Shown one piece after another: positions 47,047-59,030 of a stretch of DNA of 64,000 nt. This DNA is from Martelella mediterranea DSM 17316 (lineage in GTDB: Bacteria > Pseudomonadota > Alphaproteobacteria > Rhizobiales > Rhizobiaceae). Position numbers and translations under genes: made by a program. The first letter of the stretch is position 1. Each line of letters begins with the position of its first letter. The notes below the pieces were generated by a model. The model did not search any database. It had not been told where the DNA came from and worked only from the letters and a program-made list of their open reading frames with translations. Location: positions 704,501-768,500 of the forward strand of contig NZ_CP020330.1 in assembly GCF_002043005.1 (NCBI RefSeq). The letters run 5' to 3'.

Positions 47047-48584
47047 CCAGAACCCCAGACAGCCAGCGCAGCAGGGACGAAATCGTCCTCGCCGCCCGCA
47101 ACATCGCCAAGTCCTATGGCAATATCCACGCGCTGAAGGGCGTCAATTTCGACGTCCATTATGGCAGCGTCACCACGCTTTTCGGCGAAAACGGCGCCGG
47201 CAAGTCAACGTTGATGAAGGTGCTTTCCGGCATCGTGCGCCCCACCTCAGGCGAGATCATTCTCGACGGCGCGCCGGTGACCTTCAGCTCGGCCGCTGAT
47301 GCGACGTCACAGGGCATCTCGATCATCCATCAGGAACTCAGCCTCGCACCCAATATGAATGTGCGCGACAATATCTTCATGGGCCGCGAGATCCGCACCG
47401 CGAAAGGCGTCGATTTCGCCGAGGAGGAGCGCCAGACCCGCATTCTGATGGAGGAACTGGAAGAGGACATCGATCCGCTGACCCCCGTCGAGGATCTGCG
47501 CCTCGGCCAGCAGCAGATCGTCGAGATCGCCCGCGCGCTCTCCGTCAATTCCCGCATCCTGATCATGGACGAGCCGACCTCGGCGCTCAGCGCCTCGGAA
47601 GTCGAGGTGCTGTTCAAGGTGATCGCGGACCTCAAAAGTCGCGGCGTCTCGATCGTCTACATTTCGCATCATCTGGAAGAAGCGCTGCAAATCACCGACC
47701 ATGCGGTGGTTCTGCGCGACGGCACCATGACCGCCTTTGGCGAGCGCAAGGATATCGATCTCGAATGGATCGTGCGCAACATGGTCGGCGACAATTTCGA
47801 CCTCGGCTCCCCGCCGACGGGCTATGAGTTCGGCGACATCAAACTGTCGCTGCGCGATCTCTGCGTCGAGGACGCCTCGGGCACCGGCCGGCTGGCCGTC
47901 GATCATCTGTCGCTCGACGTGCGGGCCGGCGAGATTGTCTGCATCTACGGCCTGATGGGCGCCGGGCGCACCGAAATGCTGGAATGCATTGCCGGGCGCA
48001 GCCGCAGCGTCGGCGGCCAGATCCTGCTCAACGGCGAGGACGTGTCGCATCTCAGCATTGCCCAGCGGATCGAGGCCGGGCTGGTGCTGGTGCCGGAAGA
48101 CCGGCAGCGCGACGGGCTGGTGCAGACCATGACGGTCGGCCGCAATCTCTCGCTCGCCTCGATCCCGACCTTTACCCGCCGCATCTTCACCTCCCGCAAG
48201 GCCGAGCGCGGCATCGTCGAGGGCGCGATCGACGACGTGCATATCAAGACCGATGGCGGCGGCGCGGCGATCGGCTCGCTTTCGGGCGGCAACCAGCAGA
48301 AGGTCGTGATCGGCAAGATGCTCGCCACCCATCCGGGCGTCATGCTGCTGGACGAGCCCTCGCGCGGCATCGATATCGGTGCCAAGGCGGAGGTGTTCAA
48401 GCTCCTCGGCGAACGCGCCGGGCGCGGGCTTGCGGTGATCTATTCCACCTCGGAAGTCGGCGAATGCTTCAGCGTCGCCCACCGCATCATCGTCATGGCG
48501 CGCGGGCAGATCGTCGCCGAGTTCGATCCGTCGGTATCAAAAGAGGAAATCATGGCCGCATCCGGCGAAGCCGTGGCCGCGTGA
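47043..48584 (+). CDS. eryE: Sugar ABC transporter ATP-binding protein (two ABC domains)
   Basis: A 513-residue RbsA-type ATPase with two tandem ABC domains. Domain 1 has Walker A GENGAGKST, signature LRLGQQQIVEIARAL and Walker B ILIMDEPTSAL. Domain 2 has a degenerate Walker A (GLMGAGRTEM), as in RbsA/MglA, with signature LSGGNQQKVVIGKML. It powers uptake of the polyol, probably erythritol. It lies between the DUF2291 gene and the permease. Confidence 0.88.
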   Translation: MTRTPDSQRSRDEIVLAARNIAKSYGNIHALKGVNFDVHYGSVTTLFGENGAGKSTLMKVLSGIVRPTSGEIILDGAPVTFSSAADATSQGISIIHQELSLAPNMNVRDNIFMGREIRTAKGVDFAEEERQTRILMEELEEDIDPLTPVEDLRLGQQQIVEIARALSVNSRILIMDEPTSALSASEVEVLFKVIADLKSRGVSIVYISHHLEEALQITDHAVVLRDGTMTAFGERKDIDLEWIVRNMVGDNFDLGSPPTGYEFGDIKLSLRDLCVEDASGTGRLAVDHLSLDVRAGEIVCIYGLMGAGRTEMLECIAGRSRSVGGQILLNGEDVSHLSIAQRIEAGLVLVPEDRQRDGLVQTMTVGRNLSLASIPTFTRRIFTSRKAERGIVEGAIDDVHIKTDGGGAAIGSLSGGNQQKVVIGKMLATHPGVMLLDEPSRGIDIGAKAEVFKLLGERAGRGLAVIYSTSEVGECFSVAHRIIVMARGQIVAEFDPSVSKEEIMAASGEAVAA

Positions 48585-48612
48585 TTTCAGCGTTAAATTT
48601 CGGAGCATAATA

Positions 48613-49725
48613 ATGACCGACACACGTCAAGTTCAAAAATCCACAAGCTCCGGCCGGCGCGGCGGCTTCAGCCTCGGGCGCATTCTGCTGGAAGGCCGGG
48701 CGTTCTTCGCGCTGATCGCGATCATCGTCGTGTTCTCGCTGCTGTCGCCGGTTTACCTCTCCACCAACAACTTCCTGATCATGTCCTCGCATGTGGCGAT
48801 TTTCGGCCTGCTGGCAATCGGCATGCTGCTGGTGATCCTGACGGGCGGCATCGACCTTTCGGTCGGCTCGACGCTCGGGCTTGCGGGCTGCATCGCCGGC
48901 TTCCTGATGCAGGGCGTTCAGCTGGACATGTTCGGCGTGGTGCTGTTTCCGCCGGTCTGGGTGGTGGTGATCCTGACCTGCCTGGTCGGCGCTCTGATCG
49001 GAACCATCAACGGCGTGCTGATCTCCTTCTTCAAGGTGCCGGCCTTCGTGGCGACGCTTGGCCTGCTCTATGTCGCGCGCGGCGCGGCGCTGCTGATGAC
49101 CAACGGCCTGACCTACAACAATCTCGGCGGCAAGCCGGAACTCGGCAATACCGGTTTCGACTGGCTCGGCTTCAACCGCCTGTTCAACGTGCCGATCGGC
49201 GTGCTGGTGCTGGCGGTCGTCGCCATCATCTGCAGCATTCTTCTGACGCGCACGGCTTTCGGCCGCTGGGTCTATTCCACCGGCGGCAATGCGCGCGCGG
49301 CCGAGCTTTCGGGCGTACCGGTCAAGCGGGTGACGGTGTCGGTCTATGTGCTTTCCGGCATCTGCGCCGCGATCGCCGGCCTCGTTCTGTCATCGCAGCT
49401 GACCTCGGCCGGACCGACCGCCGGCACCACCTATGAGCTGACCGCGATCGCCGCCGTGGTGATCGGCGGCGCGGCGCTGACCGGCGGGCGCGGCAATGTC
49501 CGCGGCACGCTGCTGGGCGCCTTCGTCATCGGCTTTTTGTCCGACGGTCTCGTGATCATCGGCGTGTCGTCCTACTGGCAGACCGTGTTCACCGGCGCGG
49601 TCATCATTCTCGCGGTGCTACTGAACAGCATCCAGTACGGCCGCCGCCGGGCCGCAAAGCCGGCCGCTGGCGACGCCTCGACCAATACCCCTTCCGCCGC
49701 GGGGGCCAAGACCAAAACGGCTTGA
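48613..49725 (+). CDS. eryF: Sugar ABC transporter permease
   Basis: A 370-residue RbsC-type membrane protein with about ten helices. LAIGMLLVILTGGIDLSVGST is the signature, and TAIAAVVIGGAALTGGRGNVRGTLLGA is the ATPase-contact loop. A hydrophilic Arg-rich start precedes the first helix, and the C-terminus is Ala/Thr-rich. It is the channel of the presumed erythritol importer. Confidence 0.88.
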   Translation: MTDTRQVQKSTSSGRRGGFSLGRILLEGRAFFALIAIIVVFSLLSPVYLSTNNFLIMSSHVAIFGLLAIGMLLVILTGGIDLSVGSTLGLAGCIAGFLMQGVQLDMFGVVLFPPVWVVVILTCLVGALIGTINGVLISFFKVPAFVATLGLLYVARGAALLMTNGLTYNNLGGKPELGNTGFDWLGFNRLFNVPIGVLVLAVVAIICSILLTRTAFGRWVYSTGGNARAAELSGVPVKRVTVSVYVLSGICAAIAGLVLSSQLTSAGPTAGTTYELTAIAAVVIGGAALTGGRGNVRGTLLGAFVIGFLSDGLVIIGVSSYWQTVFTGAVIILAVLLNSIQYGRRRAAKPAAGDASTNTPSAAGAKTKTA

Positions 49726-49800
49726 TAGAGCGCGGAAAACCCGGCCGGATAACGGCCTATGAGAAGCATTGAGCTATTCAACCAAGGGAGAGAGAATACC

Positions 49801-50754
49801 ATGTTCAAAAAGAGACAGTTTCTGATGTCCATGGCGGCTGCCATCATTGCGGTTCCGCTTAGCGCGGGCGCGGCGATGGCCGACGGCCTGATCTCGATCA
49901 TCGTCAACGATCCGTCGAACCCCTACTGGTACACGGAAGGCGAAGTGGCCAAGGCGGAAGCCGAGAGCCTCGGCTATTCGGCGACGGTTGCCGCCCACAA
50001 GGGCGACACCAACACCGAAAGCAACCTGATCGACACCGCCATCACCAACAAGGCCGTCGCGATCATCCTCGATCCGGCCAATGCCGACGGCTCGGTCGGC
50101 GCGGTGCGCAAGGCCGTCAATGCCGGCATTCCGGTGTTCCTCGTGAACGCCGAAATCAACCAGGAAGGCCTCGCCAAGTCGCAGCTCGTCTCCAACAACG
50201 CCCAGGGCGCGGCGCTCGGCGCCATGCAGTGGGTGGAAGATGTCGGCGACAGCGGCAATTATGTCGAACTGTTCGGCGCACCTTCCGACAACAACGCCCA
50301 GACCCGCTCCAACGGTTATGAAACCGTGCTGAGCCAGTATCCGGATCTGGTCAAGGTCGGCCAGGATGTCGCCAACTGGGACCGCACCCAGGGCTACAAC
50401 AAGATGCAGAGCCTGCTTCAGGCCCATCCCGACATCATCGGCGTGATCAGCGGCAATGACGAGATGGCGCTTGGCGCGATCGCGGCCCTGAAGGAAGCCG
50501 GCCGTCTGGAAGACATCAAGGTCGGCGGGTTCGACGGTTCTCCGGATGCCGTTGACGCGATCAAGGCCGGCGAGCTGGAATACACCGTTCTCCAGCCGGT
50601 CGCGATCTTCTCCAAGGAAGCCGTCAAGCAGGCGGACTCCTTCATCAAGACCGGCAGCACCGGCGTCGACGCCGAAAAGCAGCTCTTCGATTGCCTGCTG
50701 ATCACCAAGGACAATGTCGACGATTATACCGGCCCGTTTGTGCTGGCACAGTAA
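49801..50754 (+). CDS. eryG: Periplasmic sugar-binding protein
   Basis: A 317-residue RbsB-type binding protein with a signal peptide (RQFLMSMAAAIIAVPLSAGAAMA). The ligand-binding core begins LISIIVNDPSNPYWYTEGEVAKAEAE. GVISGNDEMALGAIAALKEAG and VGGFDGSPDAVDAI complete the family pattern. It delivers the tetritol to the eryEF transporter. ATG 49801 follows GGGAGAG. Confidence 0.88.
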   Translation: MFKKRQFLMSMAAAIIAVPLSAGAAMADGLISIIVNDPSNPYWYTEGEVAKAEAESLGYSATVAAHKGDTNTESNLIDTAITNKAVAIILDPANADGSVGAVRKAVNAGIPVFLVNAEINQEGLAKSQLVSNNAQGAALGAMQWVEDVGDSGNYVELFGAPSDNNAQTRSNGYETVLSQYPDLVKVGQDVANWDRTQGYNKMQSLLQAHPDIIGVISGNDEMALGAIAALKEAGRLEDIKVGGFDGSPDAVDAIKAGELEYTVLQPVAIFSKEAVKQADSFIKTGSTGVDAEKQLFDCLLITKDNVDDYTGPFVLAQ

Positions 50755-51077
50755 GTCCTGAAAAAGGGAAGGGGCGAGAGCGGCGCGTCAAGCGTGTTGA
50801 AAGCCCTCCACCCCTCCAGGCGTCACCCTCGGGCTTGACCCGAGGGTCCAGGCAGCGCACTCCGTGTGGCCTGGATGCTCGGGTCAAGCCCGAGCATGAC
50901 TCATGAGAGGGTGGAGGGTCTGTCCAGCAACGCCCGCGCCCCTTCCTCACGCAAAAGCGGCCCAGCATGAAAGCGGTTCGAACAGGCCGCCCTGTAAAAC
51001 AGCATTCACCTCAGCGACCGGGCCGCCTATAACAACATCCTTCAGCCGCGAGACCAATGCCGCCCACAGGAACGGGA
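50755..51077. other. Intergenic region with family C element
   Basis: This holds the palindromic element at 50820-50902, which may end the transporter transcript, and then about 175 bp leading to the DeoR gene. No further gene or operator was recognised. Confidence 0.5.
50820..50902. repeat. Intergenic palindromic element, family C (copy 4, compact)
   Basis: Arms GTCACCCTCGGGCTTGACCC and the complementary GCTCGGGTCAAGCCCGAGC surround only about 30 bp. One arm has CCCTCGGG, the other GCTCGGG, so the arms have diverged. It lies 66 bp after the binding-protein stop. Confidence 0.85.
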
Positions 51078-51932
51078 ATGACGAGTCAGAGCAACGACGC
51101 CATGGACCATCTGATGTCGGAGGAGATGCCCTCCGATTCCAGACAGGCCCGCCAACTCGCCCGCCGCCAGCTGATCACCGAAACCGTGATGCTGGAAGGG
51201 CCGATGCGGATCGAGGACCTGACCGAGCGTTTCGGCATCAGCCTGATGACGGCCCATCGCGACCTCGACGATCTGGTGAGCCGGGGCCTGTTGCGCAAGA
51301 CCCGCGGCACGGTGTCGGCAGCGCCGACAAGCCTGATCGAGGCGAGCGACGTCTACCGCTCCAGCCGCCAGTCGCCGGAAAAGGCCGCGATCGCCGCCGC
51401 CGCCGCAGGCTTCATCGAGCCCGGCCAGGCGATCTTCGTGGATGATTCCACCACCGTTCTCCACATGGTGCCGCATCTGCAGGACCATGCGCCGCTGACG
51501 GTGATCACCAACTCGCTGACCATGATGAACGAATTGCGCGGCCTGCGCGACATCACGCTGCTGGCGCTTGGCGGCGAGTTCCGCAACTGGTGCAACGCGT
51601 TTCTCGGTCGCATGACCACTAATGAAATCGCCAATCTGCGCGCCGATACCGTGTTTCTGTCGATGGCGGCGATCACCGACGACATGGTGTTTCACCAGTC
51701 CTCCGAGATGATCGACGCCAAGCGCGCCATGCTGGACGCCGCCTCGAAGCGCATTCTTCTGGCCGATCACACCAAGTTCGAGCGCCGCGCCCTCCACAGC
51801 CTTGCCGCGCTGACGGATTTCGACGTCGTCATCGTCGATGACGCAACGCCGCCGGCCCATATCAAACGGATGCACGCCAAGGGCATCAACGTGGTCGTCG
51901 CGCCACGCAAGCACGACAAACACATGAAATGA
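51078..51932 (+). CDS. DeoR-family regulator
   Basis: A 284-residue DeoR regulator. The HTH is RIEDLTERFGISLMTAHRDLDDL, and the DeoRC sensor domain contains IFVDDSTTVLHM, VITNSLTMMNEL and ILLADHTKFERRAL. It opens a second regulated segment inside the locus, followed by a kinase, another DeoR gene and a flavin dehydrogenase. Its effector is probably a phosphorylated polyol. ATG 51078 has AGG at good spacing; ATG 51057 is an alternative. Confidence 0.85.
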   Translation: MTSQSNDAMDHLMSEEMPSDSRQARQLARRQLITETVMLEGPMRIEDLTERFGISLMTAHRDLDDLVSRGLLRKTRGTVSAAPTSLIEASDVYRSSRQSPEKAAIAAAAAGFIEPGQAIFVDDSTTVLHMVPHLQDHAPLTVITNSLTMMNELRGLRDITLLALGGEFRNWCNAFLGRMTTNEIANLRADTVFLSMAAITDDMVFHQSSEMIDAKRAMLDAASKRILLADHTKFERRALHSLAALTDFDVVIVDDATPPAHIKRMHAKGINVVVAPRKHDKHMK

Positions 51933-51992
51933 TATAATTGACTCGATGTAACGCTCTTTGATATTAACTTATCAAATTATTCCGTTAATTTT

Positions 51993-52005
51993 GACCGATA
52001 CGGTC
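51993..52005. promoter_or_regulatory. GACCG-ATA-CGGTC palindrome before the second kinase
   Basis: A perfect 5-bp inverted repeat with a 3-bp spacer, ending 14 bp before the kinase ATG, next to an AT-rich promoter-like stretch (51935-51990). It may be an operator of one of the DeoR regulators. Confidence 0.4.
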
Positions 52006-52018
52006 ATCGGAGCGCGAC

Positions 52019-53548
52019 ATGCCGAGCCTTCTAGGAATTGATAACGGTCTGACGGTCACCAAGGCGGTGCTATTCGACATGGACGGCACGGTGTTGTCCG
52101 TCGCAAGACGCCGCGTGCCGCAATCGATTCCCGCGCCGCGCTTTGTCGAGCGCGACATGGACGGGCTCTGGCGCGCCACCGCCGAGGCGATTGCCGAGGC
52201 AATCTCCAGGAGCGGCCGCCCTGCTTCCGATATCGCCGCCATTGCCGCAACCGCCCATGGCGACGGGCTTTATCTGCTCGGCGAGGACAACCAGCCGCTC
52301 GGCCCCGGCATTCTCTCGCTCGACAGCCGCGCCGGCGACATCATCGCTGACTGGAAGAAGGACGGTACTGCCGACAAGGCGCTGGCGCTGGCCGGACAGA
52401 GGCCACATCTCTCCGCCCCATCGGCGCTGCTCGCCTGGATCAGGCGCCATCAGCCGGAACGCTATGCCCGGATCGGCGCGGTGCTCGGCTGCAAGGACTG
52501 GCTGACCTTCTGCCTGACCGGCCATGTCGGCACCGACCGCACCGAGGCCAGCACCTCCTTCACCGACGTGAACACCCAGGACTATTCGCCCGCTGCGGCC
52601 GAACTCTACGGGCTGGAGCGGATTTTCGACAGGCTTGCGCCGAGCGCACATTCCGCCGCAATCATCGGCCATGTCGACGATGATGCCGCCCGCGCGACCG
52701 GCCTTGTCGCCGGAACGCCGGTGGCCGCCGGCCTGCATGACGTAACGGCCTCCGCGCTCGGCATCGGCGCGCATAAAAGCGGCGTCATGGGCGTCGTCGC
52801 CGGGACCTATTCGATCAACGAAATCGTCTCGGACAGGCCGCTCACCGATCCGCGCTGGTTCTGCCGCAACGCCATCGAACCCGGCCAGTGGAACGCGATG
52901 TCGATTTCGCCGGCCTCGGCCGCCAATTACGACTGGTTCCTCGACACGCTCTGCCAGGGCGAGCACGACAAGGCCGCTGCCGGCGGACCGCCGATCCATG
53001 AGGCGCTTGCCGGCGACATCGAGGCCGCGATCGCGCGCCCCTCCAGCGTGCTGTTCCACCCCTATCTGTTCGGCTCGCCGCACGGGGGCGCAAGCAGCGG
53101 CTCCTTCGTAGGCCTGCACGGCTGGCACAATAGCGGCGACATGCTGAAGGCGGTGCTGGAAGGCATTGCCTTCAACCATCGCGAACATGTCGACGCGCTG
53201 GAAGACGGGTTTCCGTATGAGCAGGTGCGGCTCACCGGCGGCATTTCGCGCAATCCCGCCTTTGCGCAGATGTTCGCCGATATTCTCAACCACCCGGTCA
53301 CCGTGACCGCGACCGAGGAGGCCGCCGCATGGGGGGCCGCCCTTTGCGCGGGTGCGGCCGTCGGCCTTTACAACAGCCCGACCGACGACCCCCGCGATCT
53401 CGATGCCATCAGCCGGACATTCCGGCCGGATGCCGAAAGGGCTGCGGCCTATGACCGCCGCTTCGCCGTCTACCGGGATATATCGGAAGCGCTCAAGCCA
53501 CACTGGGCGAAGCTCGAAGCGCTTGGCGACAGGGAGAACGGACAATGA
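52019..53548 (+). CDS. FGGY-family carbohydrate kinase (second polyol kinase)
   Basis: A 509-residue kinase. LLGIDNGLTVTKAVLFD is the first phosphate motif, GVVAGTYSINEI the second region and VRLTGGISRNPAFAQMFADIL the ATP motif. It is clearly different from EryA at 43303. It resembles bacterial L-xylulose/3-keto-gulonate-type kinases, but in this setting it may phosphorylate another tetritol or pentitol such as threitol or an arabitol-like polyol. It overlaps the next DeoR gene by 4 bp. Confidence 0.82.
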   Translation: MPSLLGIDNGLTVTKAVLFDMDGTVLSVARRRVPQSIPAPRFVERDMDGLWRATAEAIAEAISRSGRPASDIAAIAATAHGDGLYLLGEDNQPLGPGILSLDSRAGDIIADWKKDGTADKALALAGQRPHLSAPSALLAWIRRHQPERYARIGAVLGCKDWLTFCLTGHVGTDRTEASTSFTDVNTQDYSPAAAELYGLERIFDRLAPSAHSAAIIGHVDDDAARATGLVAGTPVAAGLHDVTASALGIGAHKSGVMGVVAGTYSINEIVSDRPLTDPRWFCRNAIEPGQWNAMSISPASAANYDWFLDTLCQGEHDKAAAGGPPIHEALAGDIEAAIARPSSVLFHPYLFGSPHGGASSGSFVGLHGWHNSGDMLKAVLEGIAFNHREHVDALEDGFPYEQVRLTGGISRNPAFAQMFADILNHPVTVTATEEAAAWGAALCAGAAVGLYNSPTDDPRDLDAISRTFRPDAERAAAYDRRFAVYRDISEALKPHWAKLEALGDRENGQ

Positions 53549-54321
53549 CCACGGCAGACAGCCGACGCGAGGAAATCGCGGACTACGTCATCGCCCACGG
53601 CCAGGTGCGTATCGACAAGCTGGTCGAGCATTTCGGCGTGTCGCGCATGACGATCCACCGCCATATCGACCAGCTTGCCGCCAAGGGCGTGCTGCGCAAG
53701 CTGCACGGCGCGGTGACCGCCCAGCCCTCCGGCATCTATGAAAGCCTCCACCGCTACCGCGCCACCGTCGCCACCACTGAGAAACAGGCGCTGGCGAAAG
53801 CCGCGCTCGCCCATATCGAGCCCGGCCAGGTGATCTTTCTGGATGATTCCACCACCGTCGGCGCGATCGCGCCGTTTCTGAACGAGATCGATCCGCTGAC
53901 CGTGATCTCGAACAGCGTGGCGGTCGCCAACGCGCTTGTCGATGCCGATGTCGTCGATTTCATCTGCCTTGGCGGCCAGTATCACCGCACCTATAACGCT
54001 TATATCGATCACATCTGCCTGCGCGCGATCGAGGCCTTGCGGGCCGATCTGCTGATCTGTTCGGCCTCCGCGATCGAGGGCACGACCGCCTTCATTCAGG
54101 ATCAGCAGGTCGCGCGCGTCAAGCAGACCATGGTCGCCTCCGCCAGCAAATCCATCCTGCTTGCCGACCACACCAAGTTCGGCAAAGTCGCCCTCAACGT
54201 ATTCGGCGATCTCACCGATTTCGATACCGTGATCGTGACCGACAGCCTCGATCCGGCTGAAGCCGCGCGGCTTAGCGCGGCAGGGGTCAATCTCCAGATC
54301 GTGAAGGGTTCATCCCGATGA
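53545..54321 (+). CDS. DeoR-family regulator
   Basis: A 258-residue DeoR regulator with HTH VRIDKLVEHFGVSRMTIHRHIDQLAAKG and sensor motifs IFLDDSTTVGAIAPF and ILLADHTKFGKVALN. It lies inside the operon, overlapping both kinase and dehydrogenase genes by 4 bp, an unusual position that suggests autoregulation of the whole unit. Confidence 0.87.
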   Translation: MTTADSRREEIADYVIAHGQVRIDKLVEHFGVSRMTIHRHIDQLAAKGVLRKLHGAVTAQPSGIYESLHRYRATVATTEKQALAKAALAHIEPGQVIFLDDSTTVGAIAPFLNEIDPLTVISNSVAVANALVDADVVDFICLGGQYHRTYNAYIDHICLRAIEALRADLLICSASAIEGTTAFIQDQQVARVKQTMVASASKSILLADHTKFGKVALNVFGDLTDFDTVIVTDSLDPAEAARLSAAGVNLQIVKGSSR

Positions 54322-55988
54322 GTAGTGAAGATACGCCTGCCGCTTTCGACGTGGTGATCATCGGCGCAGGCGTCAACGGCGCCGGCCTGTTCCGCGACCT
54401 CTCGCTGCAGGGCGTCAACTGCCTGATCACCGAGAAGGCCGATTTCGGCGCCGGCACCAGCGCCGCCCCCTCGCGGCTGATCCATGGCGGGCTGAAATAT
54501 CTTGAGACCGGCGAGTTCGGCCTCGTCGCCCAGTCGACGCTGGAGCGCAATCTGCTGTTGCGCAATGCGCCCCATTGCGTCGAGCCGCTGCCGACCATGA
54601 TCCCGATCTTTTCCTGGACCAAGGGTATCTGGGCCGCACTTCGCACGCTGTTCGGCTCCACCAGCGCGCCGCGCAGCCGTGGGGCAATCCTGGTGAAGAT
54701 CGGGCTCTGGCTCTACGATTTCTACGGCGCGCGCCACCGGGTGATGCCGCGCCACAAGCTCGTCGGCAGACGCCGGGCGCTGTCCGACATGCCGGGGCTG
54801 ACGGATACGATCGTCGCCGCCGGCACCTATTATGATGCCCGCATCACCCAGCCCGAACGCCTCGTCATGGAAATGATCCGCGACGGGCTCGCCGCCAATC
54901 CGAGCTCGTCGGCGCTCAACGCCACGACCATTCGCGCGGCCGATGCCGACCGGATCGTCTTCGAAACCGAGGCTGGCGAAACCCTCTCCGTCAAACCCGG
55001 CCTGGTGGTCAACGCCGCCGGCCCCTGGATCGATCACGTCAACGCCATGCTCGGCTTTCAGACCAAGCTGATCGGCGGCACCAAGGGCTCCCATGTGCTG
55101 CTGCGCAATGATGAACTGGTGAAGCGGCTTGCAGGCCGGATGATCTATTTCGAGGCCGATGACGGCCGCATCTGTCTGGTCTACGAATATCTCGGCCTCG
55201 CCCTGGCCGGCTCCACCGATATTCCCGCCGACAACCCCGACGACGTGCGCTGCGAGGATGACGAGATCGCCTATTTCATCAACAGCCTCAAGGCGCTGCT
55301 GCCCGGCCTCGAAATCGGCGAGGAGCAGATCGTCTACGCCTATAGCGGCATCCGCCCGCTGCCGGCCTCCGATGCCGATATTCCGGGCCTGATCAGTCGC
55401 GACCATTCCGCCCCGGTTCTGGAGGCCGACGAGGCGCGGCGTTTCGCGATCATCCCCCTGATCGGCGGAAAATGGACGACGTTCCGGGGCTTTGCCGAAG
55501 AGGTCGCCGATACAATTCTCCAACGGCTCGGCCGCGACCGGCGCATCTCCACCGAGAAAAGCCCGATCGGCGGCGGCAGGGATTTCCCGACCGACGCGGC
55601 GGCGCGGCGGGCATGGATTGCCGACGCGGCGCAAACAACCGGCCTTGCCGAAGCCCGGATCGACGAACTACTGACCCGCTACGGCACCACGGCGCGCGCA
55701 ATCGCCGCCTATGAGGCGAGCTTCGGCAATCAGGAGCGCCTGCCGCAGGCCAGCGAATATTCGGTGGCGGAAATCGACTGGATCACCCGCAACGAATTCG
55801 TCACCCACCTCGCCGATATCGTGATGCGCCGCACCACGCTCGCCATCACCGGACGGCTGCACAAGAGCGATATCGAGCGGATTGCGGAAGTGACCGGAGA
55901 TGTGCTCGGCTGGAGCGCGGAAACCCGCGCGGCCGAAATCGCGGCGGTGGAAGAGCATCTGCACACGGTAAACCGGGTGCGGCTGTAG
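54318..55988 (+). CDS. GlpD-like FAD-dependent polyol-phosphate dehydrogenase
   Basis: A 556-residue glycerol-3-phosphate dehydrogenase-family protein. The FAD motif VIIGAGVNGAGLFRDLSLQG is at the N-terminus, and TSAAPSRLIHGGLKYLE and GTKGSHVLLRNDEL follow. A C-terminal helical domain (EIDWITRNEFVTHLADIVMRRT) is present, as in true GlpD. It would oxidise the phosphate ester made by the kinase at 52019. It is only distantly similar to EryB. A glycerol role is possible but no glpF/glpK-type context is seen. Confidence 0.85.
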   Translation: MSSEDTPAAFDVVIIGAGVNGAGLFRDLSLQGVNCLITEKADFGAGTSAAPSRLIHGGLKYLETGEFGLVAQSTLERNLLLRNAPHCVEPLPTMIPIFSWTKGIWAALRTLFGSTSAPRSRGAILVKIGLWLYDFYGARHRVMPRHKLVGRRRALSDMPGLTDTIVAAGTYYDARITQPERLVMEMIRDGLAANPSSSALNATTIRAADADRIVFETEAGETLSVKPGLVVNAAGPWIDHVNAMLGFQTKLIGGTKGSHVLLRNDELVKRLAGRMIYFEADDGRICLVYEYLGLALAGSTDIPADNPDDVRCEDDEIAYFINSLKALLPGLEIGEEQIVYAYSGIRPLPASDADIPGLISRDHSAPVLEADEARRFAIIPLIGGKWTTFRGFAEEVADTILQRLGRDRRISTEKSPIGGGRDFPTDAAARRAWIADAAQTTGLAEARIDELLTRYGTTARAIAAYEASFGNQERLPQASEYSVAEIDWITRNEFVTHLADIVMRRTTLAITGRLHKSDIERIAEVTGDVLGWSAETRAAEIAAVEEHLHTVNRVRL

Positions 55989-56047
55989 TCGCGCTTTGGC
56001 AACCCGAAGACGGCGCAGCCAAAGATGGCAGTCCATGACAAGGGCTG

Positions 56048-56086
56048 TCGCATAGCCCCCCAATCCTCTCGCCCCGGAGGGGAGAG
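56048..56086. repeat. Family B palindromic element, left piece (interrupted by two IS110 elements)
   Basis: The left 39 bp of a family B element, GTCGCATAGCCCCCC...GGGGAGAG, matching one end of the intact copy at 25054-25218 read on its minus strand. The element continues at 57215-57291 and 58428-58480 after two insertions. Confidence 0.85.
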
Positions 56087-56101
56087 CGACTGTCTTGGCC
56101 G

Positions 56102-58410
<2,309 letters not shown>

Positions 58411-58427
58411 CCAGAAAGACAGTCGCT

Positions 58428-58480
58428 CACTCCCCCTTTCGGGGGTATCTCTCCCGCAAGCGGGAGAGAATATTGGGAGC
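58428..58480. repeat. Family B palindromic element, right piece
   Basis: CACTCCCCCTTTCGGGGG followed by a CTCTCCCGCAAGCGGGAGAG hairpin and ATATTGGGAGC. It matches the end of the intact copy at 25054, read on the minus strand. With the left and middle pieces it restores an element of about 167 bp. Confidence 0.85.
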
Positions 58481-58537
58481 ACGCCGCAAGGACTGTGCGA
58501 ATCGCTGCGCCGTCAGGGGCGCGTCGCCCGCTGGAGA

Positions 58538-59002
58538 TCAGCCCTTCGCGTTATACTTCGCGTCCAGATCGTTGATCGCTTGGACATTGCCGGCGGAGCG
58601 GCCGTTGGGGTCGAACTCGCAGGCCAGATAGGCGTCGGCGATCGACTTGGCGAGTTCGGTTCCGATCACGCGCGCGCCCATGGTGATGACCTGGGCGTTG
58701 TTGGAGAGTGCTGCACGTTCCGCCGAATAGGTGTCGTGGGTCTGGGCGGCGCGGATGCCGGGGACCTTGTTGGCCGAGATCGCGACGCCGATACCCGTGC
58801 CGCAGCAGAGGATCGCCCGGTCATAGGTGCCGTCCAGAATGCCGGCGGTGACCCGGTCGGACAGGTTGGCGTAATATTCGTTGCCATTGTCGGGCGGGGT
58901 GCTGAGTTCGGAAACGGTGAACCCTTCGCGGCCGGCCAGATGCTCGGCGATGACCTTGGCGAGCGGCGCGCCTGCGCTGTCTCCTGCGACTGCAATTTTC
59001 AT
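58538..59002 (-). CDS. rpiB: RpiB-type isomerase (EryI-like)
   Basis: A 154-residue RpiB/LacAB-family sugar-phosphate isomerase. [42 protein letters not shown] (active-site Cys) and [14 protein letters not shown] are diagnostic. In erythritol catabolism the RpiB paralogue converts the tetrulose phosphate to D-erythrose 4-phosphate. It is the last gene of a DeoR-tpiA-rpiB operon that belongs to the ery locus but is now separated from it by the two IS elements. Confidence 0.88.
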   Translation of the reverse strand: MKIAVAGDSAGAPLAKVIAEHLAGREGFTVSELSTPPDNGNEYYANLSDRVTAGILDGTYDRAILCCGTGIGVAISANKVPGIRAAQTHDTYSAERAALSNNAQVITMGARVIGTELAKSIADAYLACEFDPNGRSAGNVQAINDLDAKYNAKG

Positions 59003-59030
59003 GGTATTTTCCTTTCGAGAGAATATTGGT

